Counted from the stretch's first letter, positions 25,001-37,470 are shown. The stretch: 64,000 bases of DNA from Absidia repens (GCA_002105175.1 MCGE01000034.1:252001-316000), one strand, 5' to 3'. Numbers and translations are program-made. Notes: generated by a model from the letters alone, not told the origin.

Positions 25001-26406
25001 GTGTGCCTGATTCAATTTCACGATGTCATGGCTGGCTCATCTATTGAAATGGTTTATGAGGACTCTCTGCAGGTAAATTGGCCGAGACGATGTCGGGAAG
25101 GGGGAGGTGTTGAAGAAAGTACATTCATCTCTTCTATTTATTAATTCATAATTTATATTATTGAATTTAGATGTATACCAAAATTGACGTTGAAGGGAAA
25201 CAAATGCGTGAAGATTTGATGGACAAGTTGCTTGGACCGGAATGCTCCATATCGGAAGAAGAAAAAGGTAAAATAATAAAAAAGTATTGGTGGATAATGA
25301 TTTGAGAAAGGCTGCGATGATCTAATCAGCGCTTTATCCCTCTTTTTTTTTTTTGGATAAATAGCTATCGGTGTTTTCAATACACTGGCATGGGAACGGC
25401 AAGAAGTGATTGAACTACCATTGGTTGATGGATTACCGACACTAGCACAACATTCTGCATTTGGACGAACAGGCTATGCATTAGGTAAGAAAATTGAAAA
25501 ATCAAGAAAAAAGGGGTGCAAGCTGGTGATGTTTAGTAAACATCCTTTTTTTTTAGTGGACAAAATATCTCCCCTTAGTGCAAAAGGATATACATTGAAA
25601 ACAACAGCCGATTATGAGCCAGTCAAGGTGCACACTGATAGAAACAGCAACATTTTGATGGAAAACAAATATATTCAAGTAACCTTTGACAAATCTGGGC
25701 ATCTTATTGGATTATTCGACAAAGTCTTGATGTAAGTTGATTCAGTTTCCTGTTAGAGGCCGGACACTGATACTCTTTTGTTATATTCCTATAGGCGTGA
25801 CTTTATCAAACCTGGTGAACGTGGAAATGTATTCAAAATGTACGAGGATATAGTAAGTTATAAACTATATGCTACCCATTATGGAAAACATATCAGTATA
25901 ATCATTTTTTCATTCTTTTTTCTTTTTCTTTTTTCTTTTACTTTTACATAGCCATTATTCTGGGACGGTAAGTATCCACTTTAATTTTTACTGACAATCT
26001 ACCTATTCAAGTTTTTACTAATCAGCTTTTTTTTTTTTTTCCTGTTTGCTTGTTGTCTTTGTAGCATGGGATGGTAAGTGGACATACCTATGAATTGATT
26101 TACCTGTTATGGTATGCTCATTTTTTTCATCTACCTAGTGGAAATATACCATTTAGAAAAGGGCGTACCGGTGGAAGAAGGATCCGTCCAGATTTTAGAA
26201 CATGGGCCTCTGCGTGCTGCTTTATTGGTTGAAAAACGGATATCAGATACAAGTCGTCTTCGTCAGTGTGTTGTACTCACATCTATCTCGAGACGTCTAG
26301 ACTTTGAAACCGAAGTGGATTGGAATGAAAATCGGCAATTCCTGGTAAGAAATAAAACTCATAGATCTGATTTGATAATTTGATGATAATTTCCTTCTTC
26401 TCTTCT

Positions 26407-26480
<74 letters not shown>

Positions 26481-27567
26481 GACTCACTAGAAAGTGGAAT
26501 TTGCATGGGATATCTTGGCAGATAATGTAAGTAATAACAATATTGGAGAAATATATATATTTACTAATGGTGGATGGGTTTTATAGGTATTTTACGAAAC
26601 GCAATACGGTGTAGTCCAACGACCTACTCATTACAACACATCCTGGGACGGCGCTAAATTCGAAGTAGTGGCTCACAAGTTTGCTGATATGTCTGAATAT
26701 GGATGCGGCGTTGCTTTGTTGAACGACTGCAAATATGGATACTCGGCTCATGGCAATATCTTGCGATTGTCTCTTATCCGATCACCAAAAGCGCCTGATT
26801 CTAACTGTGATATAGGTAAACTACCTGAAAATAAAGGAGTGGAAGGATAAAAGTGGGCTGATATATATTCCAACTTTTGTAGGTCACCATACACTGAAAT
26901 ATGCCATTTATCCGCATGAAGGGCACTTTATGCAATCAGATGTCGTTCGCGAAGGATATAACTTTAATGTGCCGTTGATCACTCGGTAAGATACACTATA
27001 TGCTCACTTTTCCTATTGTACCTTGACCTTTAGTATAACACCTCACCTTCTCGCTCTCTCTTCTTTTTCTTTTAGTGTGTTGTCATCGAATCGAGTACAT
27101 GACTTATCAAAAGCTGTACCTCACTTCCGGATTGAAGGAGCGCCAAATGTTGTGCTAGACACTATCAAAAAAGCTGAGGATTCCGAAGATTTGATCGTAC
27201 GTCTTTACGAAGCTTATGGTGGGCATGCTACAGCAAGATTCCATAGGTAAATTTCAAAGGAGGGTGCGCTTCTGGGAAGCCAATATTATACTTATGACCT
27301 TTTTTTTTTTTTTTCTGGTGCAAAAAAAAAAGTTCTTTACCCATGAAATCCATTCAACAATGCAATATTTTGGAAGATGAATTGGAAACTGTTTATGAAA
27401 TGACAAGTGATGCAAAAGGGGCAGATCGAACGTTTAGCACCAATCTTCGGGTATTGGACGACGATATATTGGATCTACAGAAAGAAGCACAACAACGACA
27501 ACACGCAGAAGGCGCTCTACTTCGGATCAAACCATTCCAAGTCATGACTCTGAAGATCAAATTATAG
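22055..27567 (+). CDS. AMS1: GH38 vacuolar/cytosolic alpha-mannosidase
   Basis: Removes alpha-mannose from free oligosaccharides during glycan turnover; the yeast homologue reaches the vacuole by the Cvt/autophagy route. 26 exons: 22055-22226, 22340-22458, 22637-22775, 22809-23023, 23092-23347, 23441-23649, 23729-23793, 23865-23943, 24021-24095, 24167-24279, 24367-24487, 24567-24662, 24754-24887, 24964-25072, 25171-25267, 25365-25484, 25557-25731, 25795-25852, 25952-25967, 26065-26073, 26139-26344, 26491-26526, 26587-26815, 26883-26985, 27076-27246, 27333-27567. They sum to 3357 nt, 1118 aa, frame intact. No signal peptide, as in AMS1. GH38 motifs: [21 protein letters not shown] (zinc His/Asp) split over two exons, nucleophile [28 protein letters not shown]. 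Two exons are only 16 and 9 nt. Confidence 0.97.
26395..26481. repeat. (TC)n microsatellite in an AMS1 intron
   Basis: About 85 nt of nearly pure TC dinucleotides filling most of the intron between 26344 and 26491, interrupted by a few TTTC. It extends the acceptor's polypyrimidine tract. Confidence 0.95.
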
Positions 27568-28365
27568 TTTTAGTTTATCTTTCCCCTCCCCTACCCCACA
27601 AACACCCACTTCTTGCATTTTACATTTATTAGAACTAGCCTATTGCTATATTCTTCTCTTTTATTCAATTGATTTACAAATAAATTAATAAATTTTTTTA
27701 TTGTCTCTGCCGTTTCCTGTTTGTAAAAAAAAAGGGGGGGGGAAAGTAAGAGACGCATGTCGTCAGAAAGCCGTCCCAGGTGAATTTAGGTGATCAAGTG
27801 TATATGTTGAACGGTGGGGCACAGCGGAGAGGCGGTTATTATGGCGTTTTATGGGTTTGCGTAAAAATGAATGTTTCTGGGAGTGTTGAATGGGATCTGA
27901 ACGGAAGAAAAAACCAAAAAAAAAAAAAGGCAGTGTTGGGTGTACGCTATACTGATAGTTTATTGATATTGGTACTTTTTCAATATTTCTACTGTTAATA
28001 AGAATATGTGAACGATGTACAGAATTGGTAAGATTGGTACAAACCCGCCCCCCCCCAGAAAAACAATGGTTGTGAGTGAGTGTACATGTTTGTCATATCA
28101 TATGAATTTATAAAGTCACTTTGACAATACTATTGGTGCAAAATTATATATATATGAGGAGCTGATATGGAAGAAGACAAAAGAAGAAAAGGACATATGA
28201 TATTTTATTGGGATGATATAGATAACATACATATATGCAAAGGTGAGAAAGAAGTGGAATAAAATATACAAGTTCACTAGACTACAACAATAGCTACTAA
28301 GACTACTACTACGATCATTACGCTAATGACTAAAAACAATACATAAAAAAAAAAAAAGGATTCTA
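27568..28365. other. Convergent 3' region between AMS1 and SIS1
   Basis: Has AATAAATTAATAAA at about 27678, likely the AMS1 poly(A) signal, plus G and C runs and AT-rich sequence. No gene seen. Confidence 0.5.
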
Positions 28366-29713
28366 CTAAGCTAATAACTTCTTGATGCCTTCTTTTTGTT
28401 CAGCAGAGAGAGAGGTTGGGAAGGTCACTTCATACTTGACGAATAGATCCCCTTTTTTGCCAGTTTTGGAGTTGGGCATACCTTCATTGGGGACCCGCGA
28501 TTCTTGACCTGTTTGTATCACGGCGTTTGAGTTGTTGACCTTGAGTTTCCTGCCATCTAACGTCGTGATTGTTTTCGAAAAGCCAGTCAATGCTTCAACC
28601 AAGGAGAGTTTGATCACCATACGAAGATTGTCACCATCGCGTTTGAAGATATCGTGCGGTTTTTCCTCTATCACAAAGACAATATCTTGCGTTTGGCCAT
28701 TTTCCATCATGTCACCTTCGTTCTTGAATTGGATCTTGGTCCCCGCTTTCCACCCCGGCTTGATTTCAATCGTCAGCACTTTATCTGTTGTTGTCATACG
28801 TCCACTAGCATCGGGTTGTTTGCGCGTTACCTTGAGACGCTTCGTTGCCCCGGTATACAAAGCTATTACATAAAAGAGGAGAAGAAAAAAAAAAGATGTG
28901 AGTGAGACACCTGTAATATTATATCATATATGTTATAGAGAGGAGTGGGGTGGGGAATGCTTAATTACCTTCCAATGTTACAGGTAGTGGTCGTTTAATT
29001 GCAGGAGGTTTTTGGTTGGCACCACCAAAGTCATCGAACGGGGAGCCTTGTTGTTGTTGAGAGAATCTTGAAGAACCAGGTCGACCGCCCGCACCAGCAC
29101 CGCCCATGTTTTGAAATGAGAAGCCAGGCATACCTCCCATTCCACCAGCGCCAGCACCGCCCATACCGCCCATACCACCAAAATCGTCACCGCCGTTTCC
29201 AAATGCAGTAAAGAAGTGCTTGAAAATATCGTCAGCAGAGCTTGGGTGATATCCACCAGGACCGCCACCACTTGTTGAACTTGTAAATGTAAACCCGCCA
29301 GGGAAACCACCAGCACCGGCTGAAGCAAAGCCTGGATGACCACCAGCACCAGCACCACCAGGGGAAGGAGGAGGACCTGCTTTTAATCCTTCTTCACCAT
29401 ATTGATCAAAGACAGCACGTTTGTTTTTGTCAGAGAGCACTTCAAATGCTTCACCCACTTCTTGAAACTTCTCTTTGGCTTTGTCTCCATTGTCCTTGTT
29501 TCTATCTGGATGCCATTTCAATGCTAATAAAAAAAAAAAAAAAAAGAACAGGGGTTAATAAAGATGCTCAGATAATCATATCATGTGTATGGGTTAACAA
29601 TGGTGCGAGGACGACATCATTATTACTTTACCTTGTTTTCGATATGCCTTTTTGATTTCATCATCTGTTGCCGTTTTTGAGACACCAAGTATAGAATAAT
29701 AGTCTTTTCCCAT
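28366..29713 (-). CDS. SIS1: Type II DnaJ (Hsp40) co-chaperone, Sis1/DNAJB family
   Basis: Stimulates Hsp70 ATPase and delivers clients in the cytosol and nucleus. Exons 29632-29713, 28969-29523 and 28366-28862 give 377 aa. The J domain opens [20 protein letters not shown] and has the HPD catalytic triplet at 32-34. It is followed by a long Gly-rich (G/F, G/M) linker with [13 protein letters not shown] runs and the two beta-sandwich client-binding domains ([43 protein letters not shown]). No CxxCxGxG zinc fingers, hence type II. It ends [18 protein letters not shown]; a short dimerisation tail is expected there in the family. Confidence 0.95.
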
Positions 29714-30167
29714 GATAATCAAGTAGTACCTTTGGTAATGTGTAAAATAGTTGTAAGGGAAAGAGGGGGAAGGAAGAAATATAAAAAAACAAAAGTGTGA
29801 AAAAAAGAAAAGGGTTTAAAAATAAAATAGAAAACGACAGAATGACACGGAAACAAAAAAAGAGGCGGCTGACTTTTAAAACCCGCATAAGAGCAGGGCT
29901 TTTTTTGACGATTGCCCCGACGCTAAAGCAAATAATGCAAACACCAATTCCGTTAAAATAAAGAATATACACGTTTTATTTGAGAGATGATTGGGTTCAT
30001 TGAATGGTAAAAACTAATACTAGTGGCGTGTTATAAAGACTAGGAGAAAAGTGTGTATGTATGAATAAATAATAAAGGGGGAGGGGAATGAATATACATC
30101 AAAGAAATAAATATAAAAAGATGGGGTGAGGGAGGACAAGAAGAATGATTACAAGAAGGGAATAAAA
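29714..30167. other. SIS1 promoter and RPS23 3' region
   Basis: AT-rich; contains the element at 29874-29886 and the 3' flank of RPS23. No gene. Confidence 0.45.
29874..29886. promoter_or_regulatory. TTYAAANCCCGC-like promoter element
   Basis: TTTTAAAACCCGC on the plus strand, 161 bp upstream of the minus-strand SIS1 start. Confidence 0.35.
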
Positions 30168-30847
30168 CTAAGATCGAGGCTTTTCCTTCTTTTCCTTGTA
30201 CAAAGCAATAAGAGCAACACCAGCGACCTTGACGACCTTGAAACGGACACCAGGAATATCACCAATAGCACGACCCTTACGACCGAAACCAGCAATCAAG
30301 ACTTCGTCGTTTTCGTCAACGTAGTTCAAACAACCATCATTGGGCACGAAAGCAGTGACTTTCTTACCGTTCTTGATCAATTGAACACGGACACATTTAC
30401 GAATAGCGGAGTTAGGTTGTTTGGCTTCGACACCACTAAATCACACACAAAAAAAAAGGGGGGAAGGCGGCGGGTTCAGTAACTATCTTCCGGGGTATCT
30501 GCTGTTGTAGTACTGACTTACATTTTTTCAAGGACAATACCCTTGGCATGAGAAGCACCACCAAAGGGATTGGAGCGGAAAGCGGTACCCAAGGCACGCT
30601 TCTTGTATTGTTTATCGGCCCATCGTTGTTCACGACGAGTGTTGCGCAACTTGCGAGCGGCATTCAAACCGGAAGGTTGACCTAACCGTTGTCAAACAAA
30701 AACGAAAAAGGTGAGATTCATCTATCCATCCATCCATCCATCCATCCATTTTGTTCAAACATCATCCCCATCGCTGATCGTATATTTCTCTATTTCGTCG
30801 TTTCATCGTAAAATTATTTTAATCGTAGTAATTCGACACTTACCCAT
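30168..30847 (-). CDS. RPS23: 40S ribosomal protein S23 (uS12)
   Basis: Decoding-centre protein of the small ribosomal subunit. Exons 30844-30847, 30522-30681 and 30168-30435 give 143 aa, the normal length. The first coding exon is just ATGG. The protein runs [77 protein letters not shown] and ends [20 protein letters not shown] is the universal uS12 decoding loop; in many eukaryotes the proline of that loop is hydroxylated. The intron after ATGG is the usual place for transcription or splicing control of ribosomal protein genes. Confidence 0.99.
30721..30749. repeat. (CATC)n microsatellite in RPS23 intron 1
   Basis: About seven tandem CATC units in the first intron. Confidence 0.9.
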
Positions 30848-31300
30848 GATATATGATGTAAGGTGAGATAAGGGAAAAAAGAAAAACGAAAAGACTTCGA
30901 AAATCAACAACAAAAAAACACAAATTCAAATCCCGCCCTGCCCCTCTGCGACAAAGGACCTGAATTTTTCCCCACCTTTTTTTGAGACTCCAAAATCGGA
31001 GGGGGTCTTTATTTTTTGTGTGTTGCATGTATTGACGAAAATAGTCCGATACTCACGGTAGATCTTTGTACTATACATATATATATATATAAAGAAATAG
31101 AATTTGAAAAACATGTGAACAAATAAATTCCATCCAAAAGGAATATGACATGTCCCTCTCTTTTTTTTTTTTAATTAAAGATAATTCACCCTTCATGCAT
31201 GCGCTAACCTACAAAGAGAAAAACCCAAGTAGCGGAATCTGGAGTTGCATAATCCATTTTGCTTAACGATGACGACAGTGTTGATTATCTTTCTCTCTTC

Positions 31301-31338
<38 letters not shown>

Positions 31339-31829
31339 CGCGTGCATCACCTCCATATCAATGAAAGACAAAAAAAAACTCCATGTCGATCTAAATTTGA
31401 GGCATGGTGTATCTTTTTTTTTTATGGCTCCGGTGTTTTTCTAATATAAACTTTGTTTTTTAGGGCAGAAATACTGTAAGACAAAAGAGGCGGAGGTCCT
31501 GGAATAAGACTGGTTCAATAAACTATTTTTTTTATTGATTGATTTGAGCAAGCAAAACAGAAAATAAAAAAAAAGAGGAATCGGTATATACATATATTAT
31601 ATCTATTTGAGATAGACCTTTTAAGATAAGACCAGTAAAAAATAAAAGGTTGAATAGACTACATTTTATTATTATTAATTGATTTCAGTATACAAAGGAG
31701 AATGAGGGATGATAGATGATGACACTATTCTTTTATATATATAAAAAAACATAAATAATAAAGTAACAAACTAGACGGGGAGAGGGTAATAGTAGTAATA
31801 GTAGTAATAAATAATAGATATAATCAAAA
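30848..31829. other. RPS23 promoter and 3' flank of the GPI-protein gene
   Basis: Contains the element at 30925-30937, a (TA)n stretch at about 31077-31092, an A run at about 31304-31337 and AT-rich 3' sequence with TAGTAGTAATA repeats at about 31790-31810. No gene supported. Confidence 0.45.
30925..30937. promoter_or_regulatory. TTYAAANCCCGC-like promoter element
   Basis: TTCAAATCCCGCC on the plus strand, 78 bp upstream of the minus-strand RPS23 start. Nearly identical to the head of repeat copy A. Confidence 0.4.
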
Positions 31830-32849
31830 TCATTGAGCCAAAACTGCCATGACAAGAGCCACAAAGGTAATAGCAACAGTGGGTTGGATAATAGATCCAG
31901 CACTTGTGTCTACCGATTGCGCAGAGACATCACCAGACGCATTAGCAGTGGAACCGTTAGATGGAGACGATGCGGCACCAGAGGCAGAAGCAGAGACAGA
32001 AGATGATTGGGCAACTGAGGACGAAGAAGAAGAGACAGGGGCGGAAGAGGACGAAGAAGACGAAGAAGAAGAGACGGAAACAGAAACAGAGGGCTCAGAT
32101 GGAGGTGAAGAAGATGATGAAGATGATGACGAAGAAGAAGAAGAAGAAGATGATGATGATGGGGAAGAGGACGTAGAATCATCGCCAGTCATAGGTCCAC
32201 TATAATCCCCAGGGATAACATGAGCACATCCTTTTTGAGAAATGCCACGGTTGCATGTCACTTTGTCATTCTATGTTAATAAAAAATAGGGAAAGGGTAG
32301 CGACGTATTCAGTTAGCTAAAGCTTGTTTGGATTTGTATATTTATTCAACTTACACAGCAACGCATACAATAGGTCTTGCCAATAGGTTCAATCATATTG
32401 ACGTAGAATTTCCAACCATCGCAAATAGATCCTTTAGCTACAATATACAAAATATAAAAAAGATGTCAGTGATCAACCTATTTGTAATATGATCCATTGA
32501 ACTTACGAGCAGCAACATCCATTTGACCACCATCGTCGGTCACGTTCAAGTTGGCTTTGGTAGGATCAATTTGACCGGTCACTTGAATATATTTGTCAGT
32601 GGTGATGAAATGAGCTGATTGAATGAATCCTTCAGGCATCTTGTTTGCCTTGAGAGCTTTAGGAGTGTTTCCCATACAAAAGGCTTGGGCATTCCATTCA
32701 GTGTTCGCAATGTTACGGTCAGCGGAATCGGGTGGTGGCAAATAAACACAGAAGTTGTCAGCGTCAACTACCTGCGATATTTGACCTGTCACTTGGGTTG
32801 CCAAGGTCATCACCAAAGGTACGGCGGCGAGAAGGGAATTTATTTTCAT
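31830..32849 (-). CDS. GPI-anchored serine-rich cell-surface glycoprotein
   Basis: Exons 32507-32849, 32355-32437 and 31830-32270 give 288 aa. The N-terminus MKINSLLAAVPLVMTLATQV is a signal peptide with likely cleavage near VTGQ. The ectodomain includes DADNFCVYLPPPDSADR, AFCMGNTPKALKANKMPEGF, IQSAHFITTDKYIQVTGQI and a Cys-rich end (CDGWKFYVNMIEP, TYCMRCCNDKVTCNRG). The NFCVYLPP/GFIQSAHF pattern resembles a fungal family often labelled macrofage-activating glycoprotein; that match is from memory. A stalk of about 90 mostly Ser residues (probably O-mannosylated) leads to a hydrophobic C-terminus (TVAITFVALVMAVLAQ), a GPI attachment signal. Exact function unknown. Confidence 0.88.
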
Positions 32850-34380
32850 AATGAATGGAGTGGTGGTAGTGGGGGAGGAGGAGGGTGATATATAATATAT
32901 TAAGGAATGGAAAAGAGAAACAAATAAAATTGACGGGAGTGAAGAAAGAAAAAAACCTGGTTTTTTTTTTTAATCGAAGTGAAATAGAGTTTTGGTGGCA
33001 CAATGGATAATGTTGTACCGGCATTTTAAAGCCCGGTGATAGACTGCCCTACCCTATTTAATCCTCTTTTTTGGTAAAAAGGCTTGATTCATATATGAAA
33101 TATTTTAATACGACAGGAAGAGAAAGGCAAATGACTTTTATGTCTATATATATAAATATCTAAATATATTTATAGAGTGTGTACAGTATGAGGTAAAATC
33201 CAAGTTGACTCCTTCTGGTTTCATTTACTGTCCACTTTATCTTTATCGTCCATCCTTAAGTAACTCCTCTTTTCTTTATTCACGAATATACAGTATTTGG
33301 ATGCAAGAATAAAAAGATCGCCGACTGCATCATTTTTTAATAATAATTGTACACAATGGGATGGATAATTTATACACACTATTTTTTTTTTCCTTTTCTT
33401 GTATTTTCCAGGTTACCAAAAACTCCGATCCTGCATTTGGAGTTGGACACTTTTTGAACAAAAATCTTTTGCACGTGTGGCCTTGTTATAGATATTTATC
33501 AAGCCAAGTAAAAAAAAAAAAACAAAAAAAAACATCAACTCTTTTTTTATGCAGCATCAAGGGGTAACATCATTTACATGAGTATCAGTTCACTCTTTAG
33601 TAGGAAATCTCGAGCTTTTTTAATATTTTCGATCCCCGTTATCAATCATCCATGCAACCCATCCATTTCTACCAGCCATAATGTTGAAATTGCTTCTTTT
33701 TGCTTTTTGGTGATTTGACAATACATTATCGTCTTTATATAGTCCTTTTCTTCTTCTCCTCCTATTTTATAAGTACATCTTCCCCTTCCCTGCTGTCAAT
33801 AACCAATCAGATGCCCACGTGTGAAATGAATGTTCCAGTGTGCTTCAATCATCAATTTTCATGCACTCATCACAGCTTCTTTTTGTTTATGCGTCCTTCA
33901 CTATCCTTTTGTCACTCATACATAATAGCCACTTTTAAAAACGTCGACGCAATGCCTCTCATCCCTACATTTAGAATCGTACGAGTATTTTATTCAGAGC
34001 GTAGATACTATATAAACTATGCATGACAACTAAAATACACTAGTTTAATGATAATCTTATGGTACATATCTAAAGGCGTAGCTATTAAGGATGGGGGTAC
34101 AGTATACATTGTTGTAAAAAAAAAACATCACGTCAGATAAACCAGAGTCCAATCGAAAAGGACATGCAATTCTCTATTGAGTGACAAGCTAATTCTACCG
34201 TGAAGGGGTTCAGTTAAACTAGACTGAATTTCTCCATCTTATCTGCAGAAAAATTAACAGAAGATACCAACCGTGCTGTCAATGTTGAATAGTGGTGATT
34301 GTTATAATGGAAGAGAACTACTATGTTGGTGGTGTTATAAAAAACAAAGGAGCATCTTTTCTTCATCCGCTAAAGAAAAA
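32850..34380. other. Intergenic region before repeat copy B
   Basis: About 1.5 kb. A short frame at about 33411-33490 looks exon-like (after TTTTCCAG it reads VTKNSDPAFGVGHFLNKNLL), but no partner exon or family is apparent. The 15-mer CAATGTTGAATAGTG at about 34279-34293 recurs at about 55592 ahead of repeat copy C. No gene called. Confidence 0.4.
33024..33036. promoter_or_regulatory. TTYAAANCCCGC-like promoter element
   Basis: TTTTAAAGCCCGG on the plus strand, 175 bp upstream of the minus-strand GPI-protein start. Confidence 0.3.
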
Positions 34381-35173
34381 ATTTAAAATTCCGCCCACGT
34401 GGATTTTTTATTTACCTGCCCCACCCACCTTTTTTTTTCTCTCTTTCTTTTTGATTATTTTTTTCCTTTATTTTTTCTTCACCATTCAACTTCTATAGGG
34501 CTATATTGAACTTAGAATAGATTCAGGACTAGTTTAGAACGGTTGTCAGCTCAGGGATTACAACTTGCATGGGGAACCCTTTCATTTTGGATTCAGGATA
34601 TGAAACCTCCATTAGTTGGCTCTTTAAAGTCTTCATTAGCTTAGTTTATGTATTTTGTCCATAGTTTGCTTCTGCATCTGAATAAAGTATGTCTCTTTGT
34701 AATTGCTTCAATGAAAAATGTCCCATTAGTCTCACTCATGTCTTGTGCTATAGATCCTTTTTTTTTTACTACCATCACTGCTTTTGATTAGTGTTGACCG
34801 CAGATGTTCTTCAATAGCAAATGTCCCTTTAGGCAACCTCAGATCATGTACAATATACTTGCTCCCACGTTACAACTTGTCCCTTTAGGTTAGTGTTGGC
34901 CATTCTTTGAATCTCATTTTAGTCTTCCTCATGCTACCTCCAGTAGATCCCTTCCATTCAATCCCTTTTACATTGAACCCCTCTCTTTTAGTTTTCGTAG
35001 CCACCAATATACTTCAATAAAATATGCCTTGTTATTGACTATAATCTGATTCATTTAATAATTAACAATGTCGCTATAGTAATTTTGTTGAGAGTATCGT
35101 ACCAAACACACTTGCACTCTAATTCACCTACTATCACTTCTTCCCCATCCATACCCCAGGAACTGATTGATAG
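34381..35173 (+). repeat. Dispersed non-coding repeat, copy B
   Basis: Starts ATTTAAAATTCCGCCCACGTG and shares the same ordered blocks as copy A: CTTCACCATTCAA, GTCAGCTCAGGGATTACAA, CCCTTTCATTTTGGATTCAG, TTCATTAGCTTAGTTTA, TAATTGCTTCAATGAAAAAT, TTAGTGTTGACCG and CTTCAATAAAATATGCCTT at about 35012. Similarity to copy C continues to about 35173 (GATTGATAG). No conserved reading frame. Confidence 0.85.
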
Positions 35174-35466
35174 CCTTATATCATTTGCTTCAAAAAAAAA
35201 ATTTGTCATCTTCATGTATTGCATATATAAAATTGCTGAACTGTACCATACGTGAGCTTTTTTTTTTTTTTTGCTGACAGATCCCCACATCTTCCATCGT
35301 TACTATACAATATCAACCCCAAACGACAAATGACAAAATTAACAAAAGCATCATTTGCAATGCACCATTATTTATTCAAATATATATTATATAAGCTTTC
35401 ATTGACTATAATAAACATATAACTACACGACTATAACTACTATAACTACTCTTCCATCCTATATAA
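35174..35466. other. Spacer and PUS1 3' flank
   Basis: AT-rich, with TATAACTAC repeats near 35420. No gene. Confidence 0.45.
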
Positions 35467-37470
35467 TCAATCTTCGTTCGTCCTTGATTCCTGTTGTTGT
35501 TGTTGTTGCTGTTGTTGTTGTGAGTGCTTGGTCATCACAATGCATTCTTCGGGTATCACACCTTCAGGGTTCAGATACTTGAAATCGTCAGTGAAGCTGT
35601 TATCGACGGATGTCAAAAACGTGTCGAACCTAGACCAAAATGTGAGAAAATGGCGATCGATCAGTACACATACACACATACAGAAGTTCATCCATGTACG
35701 CCTGTTCTTCACTTTTTTTTTTTCTGTCCTTACCCTCGTTCTTCACGTTCTGCTTCAAACATTTTAGAGTAGACCCATTTCTTTTTGAATTCGTCAATGG
35801 TATCCTATAACCATTTCATTACATGAGTCAACCACCTATCATCATCACTACACTGCACCCCCCCCCACACACACACTCCCAAAGTTTTATTACCTGACAA
35901 GAGTCGAATTCGAGACGAGAATGCGACTTTTGCTGTCGCTTTTCATTCAGGCGGTTATTGTAAGATTCAAATACGGGTCTTTCAAGTAAGAGGCCTAATG
36001 CTGGAGCTTTTGGGATGTTGATTTTGGTTGATTCAAAACTATCTTCGATCAAAGATAAAGGTGTGCCACTACGTACAATGAGTACAGCCATTGCTAGATA
36101 AAATGAAAAACCAAGTTAAAATCATCATGACCTCTCCTCTTTTTTTTTTGGAGGGGGGCGGGCCTCCTCCATTGACGGTTTCAGTCCAGTCTACACACAC
36201 ACACACACACACACACACTTACATATCATTTTTCGGATTTGATGCAACATGAATGATTGGCCATGAAGTTTGACGCTGATCCATTCGACATCATCAATAT
36301 AAATGGGTTCACCAACCTAACAAAAAAAAATTAGAAAGAGGTTAGAAAGAGACAAAACTAAAAGGACATGGTGGGCAGCGGCGGCGCATACTTACGGTGA
36401 TGTCAATGATATACCGGTTATTGCTTTTATCATTGAATTGACGACCGACTGTGTAGTTATGGAAATTGTGTGTGCCTTTAAAGAGAGACAGTGCTTGCCT
36501 AAAGGTATTCATTTGTTCGGGAGTGATACGATACGCTTCCTTTTCCTTGATTTCTTCATCGGTAGTTCGGGCCACGTACTTGACAATGGTGCTATCGTTG
36601 CTCATGATCTTCATATCGGATTCGTTCATAGGTTCGTCTCGGAGGATTTTGGCAATAGGGGCAGAGAAGGCATAGGATGGCAAAAGGTATTCATACACAC
36701 GCGAGTCACAATTGGTTTTGGCATGGAACGAGCGGATCACATCCGTAATGGCCCAGACGCGGATTTGTTCAGGTAAATGTTGATTGATCGTCTCCAGCAT
36801 GACTTGGTCAGAATGCGGGAACTGCATTTTCAGGGACACCACATTGCCAGCTGCATGCACACCTTTATCTGTGCGAGCCGTACGCACCCAATGGATCTTC
36901 TTTGGCGAGTCAGAGTTGGCTTTGGAAATCGCTTGCGCCTTCACGAGTGCATTGAATAATTCACCTTCGATCGTCGTCGCACCAGGGTTACTAATAATGA
37001 AGAATGATCATGCAATTTTTAATTTCCCCAGTCTAGATGACTCGCCGCCTCCCTTACAATATATATATTCTAAATCAAACTTACAATTGCATGCCTTGAT
37101 AGCCAGTTCCACAGAAACCAACCAATAAAGCTACTTTGCGTTTGGGATACCGAGGTTCTTTATCAGCACTGGTGTTGGGAGGACGAGTTTCGGTCTGCTT
37201 TTCTTCAACCTTCGCTTCCTTCCACGTACGTTCCTTTTCAAAATGTGCCTTTCGATCTTTTGCAGTCTTGTACCGTTTCTTGGAAGTGGTTGTCGTCGTC
37301 GTGTGAGTGGTGCCAGCTGCGCTGTCATCGTTATCGGCGGTGGTCGATGTTGATTCTTCCGTGATGACAGTGGTGGTGGTGGTGGTTTCGTCATCAGCTT
37401 CAGACCTAGGTCTTTTGGTTCCGACTGCTGGATTGTCCGTTTTGGATGATTTTGATAATATGGATCCCAT
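35467..37470 (-). CDS. PUS1: tRNA pseudouridine synthase 1 (TruA family)
   Basis: Isomerises uridine to pseudouridine at several tRNA positions (26-28, 34-36 and others in yeast) and in U2 snRNA. Exons 37085-37470, 36396-36990, 36223-36316, 35894-36093, 35734-35804 and 35467-35629 total 1509 nt, 502 aa. After an acidic/Thr-rich N-terminus comes [20 protein letters not shown], then [20 protein letters not shown], where RTDKGVHA carries the catalytic Asp. Also [50 protein letters not shown] and [15 protein letters not shown], all family motifs. The C-terminus has a short polyQ run. The long basic N-terminus suits a nuclear protein. Clear assignment. Confidence 0.97.
36191..36219. repeat. (CA)n microsatellite in a PUS1 intron
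   Basis: About 14 CA units directly beside the intron donor at 36222. Confidence 0.95.

Noticed and set aside
31849..32205. Acidic Glu/Asp-rich plus-strand frame
   Set aside because: Antisense of the Ser-rich stalk of the GPI protein.
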